A stretch of DNA of 64,000 nt from Mucilaginibacter pallidiroseus (GCF_007846085.1 NZ_VOEJ01000008.1:1-64000); one strand, 5' to 3'. Numbered from the stretch's first letter, positions 42,911 through 52,402 are shown. Notes: generated by a model not told the origin, from the letters alone. Numbers and translations are program-made.

Positions 42911-45196
42911 TTACAGATTCACCCTGTTAACTGTTTGCGCCAAAATGTTCTGCTGATTGTTTACGTCTTTCACATCCACATAAATAGGGGGAAAGTTGTT
43001 GATCATTTGATAAGCCAGCGTATTTGCCATTTCTTTAACATCAACAACCGGCTGGCTATAGTAGCGGTTGGCATTGCCACCATCGGTATAAATATCACCA
43101 ATTGAATATCCTTTGCCGGGATTTGGCATCGAAAAGTCGCGGCCGCCATACGCCACATTAATGGCACTTACTAAGTTGCGTGCCCACGGGTTGCGCATAG
43201 CTTCAGATACTACCACAGCCTCGCCGCTGCGCAGGTAAGCATTGGTATTATCGGTACGGCTATAGCCGGGTAGCAAGGCCCCACGCCCGTCAGAGATGAA
43301 CTGACCGCCTTTGGCAAATTGAGGAGGCTTTTGCGATGCAATAGTAGCAATCTGTACTGCAGTTGATGCTATTATACCCGGAATTACAAAAGGTGCAAGC
43401 ACACCGGTTTGTGATGTGGCTTTAGTTATAGCCAAAGCACCATTCACCACCGCTTGCAGTACAGACATTCGCTGCTCGGCTTTAAAAGCTTTAATTTTTT
43501 CCTGCTCTTCTTTCTTTTTATACTTTTCCTCAACTGCTTTACGCTGCGTAGATGTAAGGCTAGTGTTGCTTAATTCATTTGCCTTATCCTTTTCAAGTCC
43601 TTTTATTTTGGCTTCGGTGTTTGCTTTAATATTACTGCCAAGTAAAGAGAAGGCTGCATCAGCGACTTTTTGAGCTGTGTTTACCGCGAATTCCTTACGC
43701 TGTTGTTCGTATCGTTCCGATAAATCGCTAAGGTCCTTCTGGTGTTTTTCTTCTATAGCTTTTTTCTTTTCGCTGTTATTACCGGCCATAAAAAGCTCGT
43801 AAGCAAATTTGTCGTCAATTAACTTACGTTCTGCTGCTAACTGGTTTCCGGGTAGCTTTATTTTTCTTAATTCCTTTTCATCCTGACTAATGACATCTTT
43901 TTTTTGTTGGCCTTCCTTTTCTCTTAAATTCCCGGCGAGCACATCCATCGCCTTTTTCATATCGGCCATGTTTTGTTTGGCAAACAATTCGGCATTGTTG
44001 CCAATGTTTTGTTTGTATTTGTGTTGCAGCCGCTCGCTGCGTTTATTGAACTCCTCCTGGCTGATCTCCTTATCTCGCAAAAGCCCGTCCAGCTGCTTAA
44101 GTTCAAGATCGTACTGGTTTTTATTAAGCTCAAGGGTTTGCGCAAAATCAATTGATTTAGCCTGCATGAGTTGTTCGGCGTGAGAGGTAATGATATTATG
44201 CTTTCTTACAAAATCTTTTTTTAAAATTTCAGTGGTAGTACTGCCAACAAAATTAAGTCCATTTCCATTAGCAACCTCTGCAGCAAGCTTTTGGTAAGTG
44301 GCCGCAATATTTACTAAATTTTGCTGATCTTTTTGAATTTGATCTCCCTCTTCTTTACGTCTTTGGTTAGCTTTAGCTTTTAATTCAGCGTCGGCTATTT
44401 CTTCGGTGTTTGACATGCCCGCAGCGCCTATCCCCGCAGCTCCAGTATTGCGGTTAAAAAAATCAACCGTTTTGTCCCAAAAGGTTAATACATCTTCATC
44501 TTTTTTAAGTTTAATTTGCTCAGCTTCAACAGCTTTTTTTGCCGCCTCTTGTAATGCCATCTGAGCAGTTGCCTTATATAAAGTCATTTTTATATAGGCT
44601 GGCCCGTTTTTAAGTAGTTTTCCCTCTACTTCATTTAAAGTATCGGCATGGCCCATCGTTTTGCCAAGCGTATCATTGTATTGCCTAAGTACATCCTGTT
44701 TTTTCAAAAAGCCATCTTTTGCCAGGCCAACGTTAATTTTAAGTTCATTAACTTGTTTAATGGCTCCGCTGTACTCTGTGCTACCCACAGCTTTATTCAA
44801 GCTCTCTATACTAAGTTTTGACTGGTTGCTGGCATCTTTTCCTTTTCCCAGGCTACTTACCCAGTCAATAATGGCATCACCGTAAGTTGCAAGTAAGGTT
44901 ACACCAACAGAAATTAGTGTATTCCATGATAGCATGGATGACGCTAACTCCTTTAAAATATTTTTGGGTTTGCCACCTGACTCTGCCAATTGCCGATTTT
45001 GCTCATTCAGGTTTTTAATGGATTCTACCACCTCCGGTAGTTTTTCTCCGATAGCCTGTATGCCGGCCTTCATGCCATCAGCAAAAGATGGTAATTTGCT
45101 ATTTAAACCGACAACGGATTTTTGCAGTTCATCAAGCGCTTCTTTATAAGCTTTTGCCTTATCGATATCATCTTGTGATAAAGGTTTTTGTTCCAT
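42911..45196 (-). CDS. Phage tail tape measure protein
   Basis: 761 residues, rich in Lys, Glu, Ala and Gln with long coiled coils at about 330-590, a hydrophobic stretch near 70-90 and another around 610-640 (LAPFVIPGIIASTAVQIATIAS). The C-terminal GGQFISDGRGALLPGYSRTDN and RSGEAVVVSEAMRNPW are typical ends of tape measure proteins. It sets tail length: at 1.5 angstrom per residue it suggests a tail of roughly 110 nm. Normally it follows the chaperone closely; here tail and cargo genes intervene. Confidence 0.85.
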   Translation of the reverse strand: MEQKPLSQDDIDKAKAYKEALDELQKSVVGLNSKLPSFADGMKAGIQAIGEKLPEVVESIKNLNEQNRQLAESGGKPKNILKELASSMLSWNTLISVGVTLLATYGDAIIDWVSSLGKGKDASNQSKLSIESLNKAVGSTEYSGAIKQVNELKINVGLAKDGFLKKQDVLRQYNDTLGKTMGHADTLNEVEGKLLKNGPAYIKMTLYKATAQMALQEAAKKAVEAEQIKLKKDEDVLTFWDKTVDFFNRNTGAAGIGAAGMSNTEEIADAELKAKANQRRKEEGDQIQKDQQNLVNIAATYQKLAAEVANGNGLNFVGSTTTEILKKDFVRKHNIITSHAEQLMQAKSIDFAQTLELNKNQYDLELKQLDGLLRDKEISQEEFNKRSERLQHKYKQNIGNNAELFAKQNMADMKKAMDVLAGNLREKEGQQKKDVISQDEKELRKIKLPGNQLAAERKLIDDKFAYELFMAGNNSEKKKAIEEKHQKDLSDLSERYEQQRKEFAVNTAQKVADAAFSLLGSNIKANTEAKIKGLEKDKANELSNTSLTSTQRKAVEEKYKKKEEQEKIKAFKAEQRMSVLQAVVNGALAITKATSQTGVLAPFVIPGIIASTAVQIATIASQKPPQFAKGGQFISDGRGALLPGYSRTDNTNAYLRSGEAVVVSEAMRNPWARNLVSAINVAYGGRDFSMPNPGKGYSIGDIYTDGGNANRYYSQPVVDVKEMANTLAYQMINNFPPIYVDVKDVNNQQNILAQTVNRVNL

Positions 45197-45214
45197 AAAA
45201 TAATTGTGTTATAA

Positions 45215-45228
45215 ATGCAAAATGGCAT
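45215..45228. repeat. Hairpin word ATGC-AAAATG-GCAT
   Basis: Third copy of the ATGC...TGGCATAAT motif, 18 bases upstream of the tape measure start on the minus strand. A purine-rich AGGAGG on the plus strand nearby is not in the right sense to act as a ribosome site for this gene. Confidence 0.5.
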
Positions 45229-45366
45229 AATCATAGGAGGTTTTAAATACCTGTTTGTTTTGTAAATATTGTTATTCCAGTTAAAATATTAGACAATCAC
45301 TTTCGTGGAAATCTTGCATAAGCAGATGCGCTTAAGCAAAAAATTAAATTAGCGTACTATTTGCGT

Positions 45367-45872
45367 TTATCGAAAGTCATAAAATTTTGTTGATTCCTTT
45401 GGCTCAAAGTTATTAGGTAAGCCATAAAGGTTATCATCAATGTACTCATATCCGGCAGGTAGGGTATCACCTTTTGTTGCCTGTGTGATTAACGCACTTT
45501 TAAGAGGCTCAATAGCATACAAAGTTGCGTACAGCGTAGAATCGTTATAATGAATAGGAAATATTGTACGCTTAATGTATTTACCAATATATGACGATTT
45601 ATACTTATATAAACTGTCATTAGTAAATGCTGCCGGCATCAACACAAAATATTGTGAATCATTTTTTGATTTAGCTATTCGCATCAAAAAGAGTTTAGAA
45701 GTTGACATGGCAGCGAATGGCCTGTAAGCATATACCTTATCTCCTTTTTTGAAGGGGTTGTATTTAAAATCTTTATAATAAGCATTTATAAGCTTGAAAT
45801 TATAAAAACTGAAAGCGGTTACACTGAGGCGGCAGTTACACCTAATGATAATGCTACTTTTTTTAATGACAT
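45367..45872 (-). pseudogene. Frameshifted paralog of the 45904-46410 membrane protein
   Basis: The long open part (from 45708) encodes 113 residues that align with the neighbouring 168-residue protein (KSSYIGKYIKRTIFPIHY versus KSAYIGNYLNRKLISIKY; AGYEYIDDNLYG versus QSYKFIDSNLYI). The match continues upstream of the Met at 45708 (INAYYKDFKYNPFKKGDKVYAY versus FKAYYKDLQTNDFTPGSRLYAF) up to about 45820. There the frame meets a different frame that begins at ATG 45872 (MSLKKVALSLGVTAASV, then stop). Total length is 506 bases against 507 for the intact gene, as expected from a one-base deletion near 45820. A sequencing error is the other explanation. Confidence 0.75.
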
Positions 45873-45903
45873 GTTATATACCTATGATGTATTTAAGATG
45901 GGT

Positions 45904-46410
45904 TTACTTTGATTGCTTAGGATTAATAGAATAGTCGGTTATATACAAATTGCTATCTATAAATTTATAGCTCTGTGGCAAATTACCGGCTTTCAACCGG
46001 GTTGTATTGACTGCCTTTGGATTCGGCATGATAGCGTAAAGCCTGACTACCGAAGTGGTGTCTGTGCCATTGCTTGCCTTGTATTTAATTGAAATAAGCT
46101 TTCTGTTCAAATAATTTCCTATGTAAGCAGACTTATGCTTTATTAAACTATCACTAAGGAAACATTTGCCAGAAAGTACAATCTTTTTTTCTGACGAAGT
46201 TTGCGATTCGGCGATCCTGTAAATCGGCAAATCAAAGTTTTTGCTATAATTAAATGCTTCAAACGCATAAAGCCTGCTCCCTGGTGTAAAATCATTGGTT
46301 TGCAGATCTTTATAGTACGCTTTAAAGTAGCCAATATTTAAAAAGCCTATAATAGCTGCACCAATAATCAAAATTATACATACATATAGCAGTAGTTTTT
46401 TACCTGTCAT
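45904..46410 (-). CDS. Single-span membrane protein, phage cargo
   Basis: 168 residues with one N-terminal membrane span (LLLYVCIILIIGAAIIGFLNIGY) and a beta-rich outer part with no known domain. Its start overlaps the upstream lipoprotein gene by four bases, so the two form an operon and probably a complex. It has a frameshifted paralog just downstream. AT-rich composition and location inside the tail gene cluster mark it as cargo; surface exclusion of other phages is a possible role, not shown. Confidence 0.7.
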   Translation of the reverse strand: MTGKKLLLYVCIILIIGAAIIGFLNIGYFKAYYKDLQTNDFTPGSRLYAFEAFNYSKNFDLPIYRIAESQTSSEKKIVLSGKCFLSDSLIKHKSAYIGNYLNRKLISIKYKASNGTDTTSVVRLYAIMPNPKAVNTTRLKAGNLPQSYKFIDSNLYITDYSINPKQSK

Positions 46411-46997
46411 GGTTTAATACCATTTGACTTTTTAATATCTGTTAATTTCAAGTCAAGGTTAAGGCTCTTGAAGGATTCCAAGTCACGTATGCCATCAGTA
46501 TAATTGATAAAGTTTATTCTGCCCGAAAGGTTCTTTTGTATATTTCCGCTTACAAATACTTCATCTCCTTTTTGTAGTTTTTTGACGGCTTCCATCAACT
46601 TAGCATCTTTTGGGTTGACAAGAGAAACAAACATAGGGTTAGTGTATTCAGGGCCAGCGGCTTCGTGCCAGTTTCCGATAGGTAAAAACACGTCTACCTT
46701 TACATAGTCAACCGGTTCCGATTTTACTTCAATATTTTGAACAATCCCCACCCAGTTATTAACCGAAAGATTGTTTATTATATACTTCTCAACTTCTGCT
46801 TTGCCTTTTTCAAACGACTCTTTTTTAGTTATCTCATTTATTTGAGCATCGTAAACAGAGTCGGTTTTAACAAGCTCCCTTAAAAAAGATTGTTCAGCAG
46901 CAGGCATAGGTTTATCGGTATACCTTGCTTCGGGCGGGGGAGTGCATGCAATTAAAATAAAAGGAAGGACAAACGGGAATAAGCGTTTTGTGATCAT
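46407..46997 (-). CDS. Lipoprotein with OB-like domain, phage cargo
   Basis: 196 residues with lipobox LIAC and Cys18. The mature part has a helical lead (AEQSFLRELVKTDSVYDAQI) and a beta domain with NNWVGIVQNIEV and LQKGDEVFVSGNI, which looks like an OB fold. The gene at 47104-47748 on the other strand is a clear paralog (INDWVLQVVEI; LKAGDMVVVSGSL). First gene of a two-gene cargo operon with the 168-residue membrane protein. Confidence 0.7.
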   Translation of the reverse strand: MITKRLFPFVLPFILIACTPPPEARYTDKPMPAAEQSFLRELVKTDSVYDAQINEITKKESFEKGKAEVEKYIINNLSVNNWVGIVQNIEVKSEPVDYVKVDVFLPIGNWHEAAGPEYTNPMFVSLVNPKDAKLMEAVKKLQKGDEVFVSGNIQKNLSGRINFINYTDGIRDLESFKSLNLDLKLTDIKKSNGIKP

Positions 46998-47103
46998 TGT
47001 AGGTTTTGCTAATTTTATTGGTAAATATAAATATAACTTTTCAAATTACGACCGTATCATTTAGAATATTTATCTTAGAATTTGAAATTTCTAAACCTTA
47101 TAC

Positions 47104-47748
47104 ATGAAAATATCATTCAATCTATTTGTATTCCTAATTGCGATTTTGGTTGTAAGCTGCCAAAACACTGGCAACAAGCATACTGGATCTTCATTGGCCC
47201 AACCTGCAGATGCTAAAGTCGTGGACATGCGTCCTGCCGCCCAAGTGGCATTTTTAAATAAAATAGAGGCGGCTTCAGCATATGAGCATCAATCAAATGC
47301 TATTGCAAAAGACCAAAGCATAACTGCTTATAATAAATATGCGAAAGACAGTCTTAAAAACATTAATGATTGGGTTTTACAGGTAGTCGAAATTAATGAC
47401 AATGCTTATGATGTAAATAGTGTAATTAAAGTGCTTGGCAATACGGATGATATACCTGTATATAATTTAATGTTAGTCTCTGAAATAAAAGACGATCCTA
47501 GTACTGATACAATTGGGATTAACAACCGTGTAGATTTCACTTATACTATCCCGAAAAATCCCAAAACCGACGAACTTAAAAACAATCTTAAAATAATCAA
47601 GAGTTTAAAAGCCGGAGATATGGTAGTTGTTTCGGGCTCGCTTATGCATGTTAATGAAAAGGGTAAACTTGACTATGCCGCGTTTTTTGAAAATTCGATG
47701 CCGTGGAATGTCGATTTGCTTATAAAGTCAATCAGGAAAAAGGAGTAG
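47104..47748 (+). CDS. Lipoprotein paralog, phage cargo on the opposite strand
   Basis: 214 residues with lipobox VVSC and Cys19, homologous along its length to the product of the divergent gene 46407-46997, with an extra loop (about 125-160). It is the only plus-strand gene in the cassette, so it can be expressed when late genes are silent, as lysogenic conversion genes are. The 106-base divergent gap is AT-rich and likely holds both promoters. Confidence 0.7.
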   Translation: MKISFNLFVFLIAILVVSCQNTGNKHTGSSLAQPADAKVVDMRPAAQVAFLNKIEAASAYEHQSNAIAKDQSITAYNKYAKDSLKNINDWVLQVVEINDNAYDVNSVIKVLGNTDDIPVYNLMLVSEIKDDPSTDTIGINNRVDFTYTIPKNPKTDELKNNLKIIKSLKAGDMVVVSGSLMHVNEKGKLDYAAFFENSMPWNVDLLIKSIRKKE

Positions 47749-47759
47749 TTGTAAAGCCC

Positions 47760-49790
47760 TTACCCCAGTTTGATTAACTCAACCTTTACCGGCTGGCCTT
47801 TACGCCAGCCATCTATTTTGTTGATGTAATAATAGGCGCTGTCTTGTTCCAGGTAAACCGGTATCAGCAGGTCCAGCTCCAAAATATCTCTAGGCGTTAG
47901 TAAAAAATAACGTTCAACCTTTTTGGTTTGCTGCAAAATCTTTTCAAGTTCGGGATAATATTTAACTCGCAGATCGTCCCATTTAAGGCTTTCTTTTTCT
48001 TCCGGCCGGTAAAAGTATGGCACTGATACGGTTGCGTTAACAATATTGCTTAAATCACCATCGGTAAATTTAATTGATCGGTTGTTGTAGCTGCGCAGAT
48101 CTATCTTTTTGTCTATCAATATCCTTGGCGATACTGCAATATTAAAGTCATCATTGTCGGCCTCTGCCTCAATCATCTTTATTTGCGCAATGGTACCGCC
48201 AATGTAAGGGCGGTTAAGTGTGCCTGCAAATTGGCTTTCAAACAAATCCATCGAGGCCTGGAGTGTTTTATCAGCTACATTTATTTTTGCATCGGCAAAG
48301 CCTTTTGGCAGCACTGCATCGTCTTCTTTATGCTTCATGTAATTCACTTGTGCATAATTGCCAAGCTGAAAGGTTACCGATTTGCCTTGATCAAGGCATT
48401 TTCCGGTCCAGTTTCTGGCAATAGCGATGTTATTTACAATAGTTTTGAAAGACGCAAAATTAACCGTGCGGGCAATGCTGTCTGTTTGGCAAATGATGCC
48501 AAAACGTTGCAAAATATCTTTCAGTAAATCTTTTTGGCTGATGTCCGGAAATATGCGCTCGCACTGTACATCCTGCCCGTAAAGTACCGTTTGCGCAGTA
48601 GGCGTAATTACAAGGGAAGCGCCGGCGTAAATGGTAAAATATGCAGGCCTGTCTCCTTTAAATTCATAGTCGATACTGATTTGATTGCCAATAGCAAGGT
48701 CGGCTGTTGCAGACATTACAGTGTTCGCGATATCAACATACCCTCTGATATTACCACCGCTGCCGCTAAGGCGCTCAAAGCCGCTGCTAAAGTCGAAAGT
48801 AGTCTCCGTAAGCGCTATCCTGGTACCCGCATCGTTGTAGGTAATATATATTTTTAAAAGCGATGGATGCTTCCCGGTAACCTTTCCCTCAAACCGTATT
48901 TTAGGTATTGTGAGCTTTATTTCAACATTACTAATTTGCTGTGAAGTGAAGGTAGTACCACCATAAAACTGGCGCGCCGGGTCATTGTTTATCGTATTGA
49001 AAGGTATTGTTCCGGTATTATCATTAATTGGTACATGGCTCACGTTTAAATTTTGCATAATAGCCGCATTAAGACCATACTCTCGAGGCTCGTTTTGAAA
49101 ATCTGTGCCATGTTCAAAAGAACTGTTGCTGAATTGGGCAATCAATTTAGGGTACAGCGGATCATCAAGCAAGGCACCCGCAGCTTTGTAACCGGTTGTT
49201 TCCAACATTGTATCAATCAATGTTTTAATAAAAAAGCCAGGACGCAAGTTCCTTACGTTTATTTCGCACTGACCTAATTCATTGTAAACAAGTTTACCAT
49301 AATCAACAACCGGCCATATCCAGCCCTCTGTTTTAGTTTGGGAGTTGACTACGTTAGCAAGTGTCCATTTATGCTGGTGTTTTTTAAATGGTTTGCTTTT
49401 ACCATATGGTGTTTGATCGTCGCCCATTTCATAGATCTTGCCACTTATGGCATCAAAAAAGTCGACGTTGCCGCTCAGGATCGTGATGTTGGCGCTGCTT
49501 TGCTCAACACTGTTTAAAACGGCTGTTCCGTAGGGAATAATCTCGAGTCCGTCCTGCATCACGCGTGCTTCATAATTGTTGTATGGCTTGCAATTGGTAA
49601 ATGCAATATCATCCGGATAGCCCAGTATTTGCCGGTTGCGCTGGGTTAGCGGCAGCTTAAACTGGTTGCTGGTATTACCCTGCTGATTTTTGACTTCGGC
49701 AAGGTTATTTATCTGAAAAGTAAGTGCAATGGGACTATCGTCGGCCAGGTCAACAAGTTCGTTATTGATGTAAAGTTGAAGTTGGTTCAT
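47760..49790 (-). CDS. Phage tail/baseplate protein
   Basis: 676 residues. The start MNQLQLYINNELVDLADDSPIALTFQINNLAEVKNQQGN is typical of a tail protein family in Bacteroidota phages that usually lies after the tape measure. The middle is beta-rich with RNWTGKCLDQGKSVTFQLGNYAQVNYMKH, reminiscent of distal tail or baseplate hub proteins. No enzymatic motif is visible. It is likely a baseplate or tail-tip component. Confidence 0.7.
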   Translation of the reverse strand: MNQLQLYINNELVDLADDSPIALTFQINNLAEVKNQQGNTSNQFKLPLTQRNRQILGYPDDIAFTNCKPYNNYEARVMQDGLEIIPYGTAVLNSVEQSSANITILSGNVDFFDAISGKIYEMGDDQTPYGKSKPFKKHQHKWTLANVVNSQTKTEGWIWPVVDYGKLVYNELGQCEINVRNLRPGFFIKTLIDTMLETTGYKAAGALLDDPLYPKLIAQFSNSSFEHGTDFQNEPREYGLNAAIMQNLNVSHVPINDNTGTIPFNTINNDPARQFYGGTTFTSQQISNVEIKLTIPKIRFEGKVTGKHPSLLKIYITYNDAGTRIALTETTFDFSSGFERLSGSGGNIRGYVDIANTVMSATADLAIGNQISIDYEFKGDRPAYFTIYAGASLVITPTAQTVLYGQDVQCERIFPDISQKDLLKDILQRFGIICQTDSIARTVNFASFKTIVNNIAIARNWTGKCLDQGKSVTFQLGNYAQVNYMKHKEDDAVLPKGFADAKINVADKTLQASMDLFESQFAGTLNRPYIGGTIAQIKMIEAEADNDDFNIAVSPRILIDKKIDLRSYNNRSIKFTDGDLSNIVNATVSVPYFYRPEEKESLKWDDLRVKYYPELEKILQQTKKVERYFLLTPRDILELDLLIPVYLEQDSAYYYINKIDGWRKGQPVKVELIKLG

Positions 49791-49806
49791 GGTTTGCTGA
49801 TGGTTA

Positions 49807-49848
49807 ATGGTTCATAGATCATGGTAAAAGCTATTGGCTATGAACCAT
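49807..49848. repeat. Intergenic hairpin ATGGTTCATAG / CTATGAACCAT
   Basis: Perfect 11-base arms at 49807-49817 and 49838-49848 with a 20-base loop, in the gap between the two large tail genes. The arms belong to the same ATGGTYYATAG word family as the cluster at 38726-38786. Confidence 0.6.
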
Positions 49849-49865
49849 GTACCGTAGGCTAAAGC

Positions 49866-51914
49866 CTATTGTGCCTGGACATTTATTGCAGGGAGGTTAA
49901 ATGTTATGCTGAAGGGCGCGCGGCCGTTGCGGGTTTCATATTCGGCATAGGTGGCGGTATTAATAACCACTGTTTGCCATTTTACCGGATTTTTGTTTAC
50001 CAGCATCTGCACCTTTGGCGAGTACTTAATGGACTGTAGGCCTTTAATGTCGTCTACAGAAAGATCCTCGGCCATCACCTTAACCTTGTTCCCAGCCGAC
50101 TTGCTAATCACTTCGTCAATTCCCTGTTGGTTTTGCCAGTCGCTCACATAGTTTTTGATAATCACGGCGTTCTGCACGTCAAGGCTAACTTCTTGATTAA
50201 AAACGAAGCGGTAGTAGTTCCACGAGCCACTTAAGCCTATCCAACGCAGGTAAACCGATTGGTCATCAACCGCGTCATCAATCCTTACAGTTTGGGTTTG
50301 CGTTACAGCTTCGCTCGTACCGCCGTCGATGTATTTTAGCGTGAGATTGAGATAATATACATCGTCATTGAAGTTTTGGCTGATGAGCAAACGGTTCAGG
50401 CCAAGTTGTGCAGGCACTGGTATATTTGCAACACCCTGCCGGGCTATTACCAACCGGCTGCCATCATTATTTAATAACCATGAACCATCTTCATTAAGCA
50501 AGTAAGTAGTTTGCGGGCCGCCCGGTAGCGGTTTACGGTTAATGTCGAGCAAGACCATCTCGCAGAATATGTCTTTACCCATGAGGTGTTCGCTGTAAAT
50601 AAAGCTGATATCAAACGGGTAACCGTTGCTGTACGCAGGCTCGTTAAAGTCGGTGATCCATTTTGCTTTGGTAGAACCCTGCGGCACACTTGCAAAAGGG
50701 ACGTAAGAAGCTAAGTTCCCACTATAGTGATCTCCCAGCTGTTTTGCTGCATAAACCACATAATATGGCTGGGGCATCTGTACATAAGCAGATGTTTTTT
50801 CTGTGGTGCCCTCGTCCCAAGCTTCGGCGTAGGATACTGTATAGCTGGCGCTCAGGTTATCGTCCCGATAGTTGGCAAGCGCATAATTGCTCTCGTCAAC
50901 GGGACGCAGCACGCTTTGCAAAAAATTGGAGATATCGGCTCGTGTTGTGCCCTGGGCGTTTGGCCGGTTTGTGGCTTTTATTACACTTAGCTGTCCCGTC
51001 AGTTTATCGGTATAAGTAATTTTGGTAATGATGCGATAGTAGGGCCTTAAGCGGTTGATGTTGATAAAGCCGGTAGCGTTACCGCTATAGGGGATATCAA
51101 TTATGAGCCCATTGTATCCATTACTACCGGTAACTTTGTAGACGCCGTTATAAACGCCCGCTTTAAGGTATATGTAATCATCCTTTTGTACTGCTGAGAT
51201 ATTCTCACTAATGGTTACTATAGCATTCCCCGTAGCAGTATCCTGTTGTACGCTGTTTACACTAAAATCTTTACGCTGATACGTAAATACAATAGGGTTG
51301 AAGGCTGCGCTCCACCTGGAGATGTTGCCGCCCGGTAAGGTAACCGAAGGGTCTGAAACCAGCAGATTATTCAGCACCGGGATGGATACGTCTTTTATGC
51401 CTGTGCAGTTATTAGCATCTTTAACGTAAACGGTTCTCGCGCCCCCGCTAAGCCCCGTAAATACGGCCGAATTTTGATATGTGTTGCCGTCCAGGCTGTA
51501 CAGGATAGGCAGGTAGGACGAACTTGCCTGCACAACTATGACAGCATCTGCCGCGCCGGGTGCCGACTCTGACTGGCGGACTTCCACGCTTGTGATGGAA
51601 AGGTCGCAGCCATATGGCGTATCTTCATATTCGAGCGTTTCGCCTTGGCCTGTTATTAAAAACGAGGTGTAGTAGGGGTTAAGCGGATCACTGTCGCTAA
51701 TTTTACCGGTATATATTGCCTGGCTTTGGCCGGCAATATTAATGGTGTAGTTTTTAAGTATGCCATTGTTATTTACCTGGTAACTAATAGCGATGTTATT
51801 GCCATTGGTTAACTGCCCGGTTGCCGGGTTTATTATTTTTATGTAAACACGCCCGTTTACCTGTGTACCTACCACATAGGTGCTCGACATGTCGATGAGT
51901 GCTAAAACAGCCAT
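49866..51914 (-). CDS. Phage tail protein with SprB-like repeat
   Basis: 682 residues. Residues 137-180 match the SprB repeat pattern known from Bacteroidota surface adhesins (YSLDGNTYQNSAVFTGL, TVYVKDANNCTG). Around 465-485 there is a doubled motif YLLNEDGSWLLNNDGSRL common in tail proteins of these phages. The remainder is beta-rich. It probably forms part of the tail tip or receptor-contact structure. It is followed by the baseplate-like gene at 47760 after a hairpin. Confidence 0.7.
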   Translation of the reverse strand: MAVLALIDMSSTYVVGTQVNGRVYIKIINPATGQLTNGNNIAISYQVNNNGILKNYTINIAGQSQAIYTGKISDSDPLNPYYTSFLITGQGETLEYEDTPYGCDLSITSVEVRQSESAPGAADAVIVVQASSSYLPILYSLDGNTYQNSAVFTGLSGGARTVYVKDANNCTGIKDVSIPVLNNLLVSDPSVTLPGGNISRWSAAFNPIVFTYQRKDFSVNSVQQDTATGNAIVTISENISAVQKDDYIYLKAGVYNGVYKVTGSNGYNGLIIDIPYSGNATGFININRLRPYYRIITKITYTDKLTGQLSVIKATNRPNAQGTTRADISNFLQSVLRPVDESNYALANYRDDNLSASYTVSYAEAWDEGTTEKTSAYVQMPQPYYVVYAAKQLGDHYSGNLASYVPFASVPQGSTKAKWITDFNEPAYSNGYPFDISFIYSEHLMGKDIFCEMVLLDINRKPLPGGPQTTYLLNEDGSWLLNNDGSRLVIARQGVANIPVPAQLGLNRLLISQNFNDDVYYLNLTLKYIDGGTSEAVTQTQTVRIDDAVDDQSVYLRWIGLSGSWNYYRFVFNQEVSLDVQNAVIIKNYVSDWQNQQGIDEVISKSAGNKVKVMAEDLSVDDIKGLQSIKYSPKVQMLVNKNPVKWQTVVINTATYAEYETRNGRAPFSITFNLPAINVQAQ

Positions 51915-51941
51915 TGATGTTGATTTGAATTGAATGAAGTG

Positions 51942-52382
51942 TTAAAGTATGTCTTGGTACATGCGGTTAAGCGTTATGGTTAGCCCCACGCCGGTTGTAT
52001 TTACATCGTGCTTATTGTATACCGGCAGGCATTTGGCTTTTTCGCCGGTTTTGACTTTGAAGAACCGGCCTTCTCTATCGCGATATTTTGATGCTTTTAC
52101 AATAAACTCATTAGCCATCAGCAGGGCTTGTTGCACAAAGCTTTCGTTGTCTGCAGTGAATTGTCCAAAGTCAGTTTTGTACAAAAATTCGATATATAAA
52201 ATAAAGCTATTACTTACCGAGCCGTTTACCCCCGGCATTAAAGTAATGGGCTGCAATGGATACAACATTACGCATGGAAACGCAGCATCATCTGCAAGAG
52301 TATTAAGTTCTTTTTCGGTACCGTATAAAAAAGAGGGGGCGGCTGTAAGGCTTTGTGCAATAGCTTCAATTTGGTTGCGCAT
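51942..52382 (-). CDS. Phage tail-completion or tail-terminator-like protein
   Basis: 146 residues, alpha/beta (MRNQIEAIAQSLTAAPSFLYGTEKELN; FPCVMLYPLQPI; YIEFLYKTDFGQFTADN), lying between the tail chaperone and a tail protein. Size and secondary structure pattern fit tail-terminator or neck proteins. Not recognised at family level. Confidence 0.5.
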   Translation of the reverse strand: MRNQIEAIAQSLTAAPSFLYGTEKELNTLADDAAFPCVMLYPLQPITLMPGVNGSVSNSFILYIEFLYKTDFGQFTADNESFVQQALLMANEFIVKASKYRDREGRFFKVKTGEKAKCLPVYNKHDVNTTGVGLTITLNRMYQDIL

Positions 52383-52402
52383 TTGGATATAGTTGGGTTT
52401 AT

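Noticed and set aside
45367..45708. Intact 113-residue gene
   Set aside because: Homology to the neighbour continues upstream in the same frame without a start and then switches frame, so it is better read as the 3' part of a frameshifted gene.
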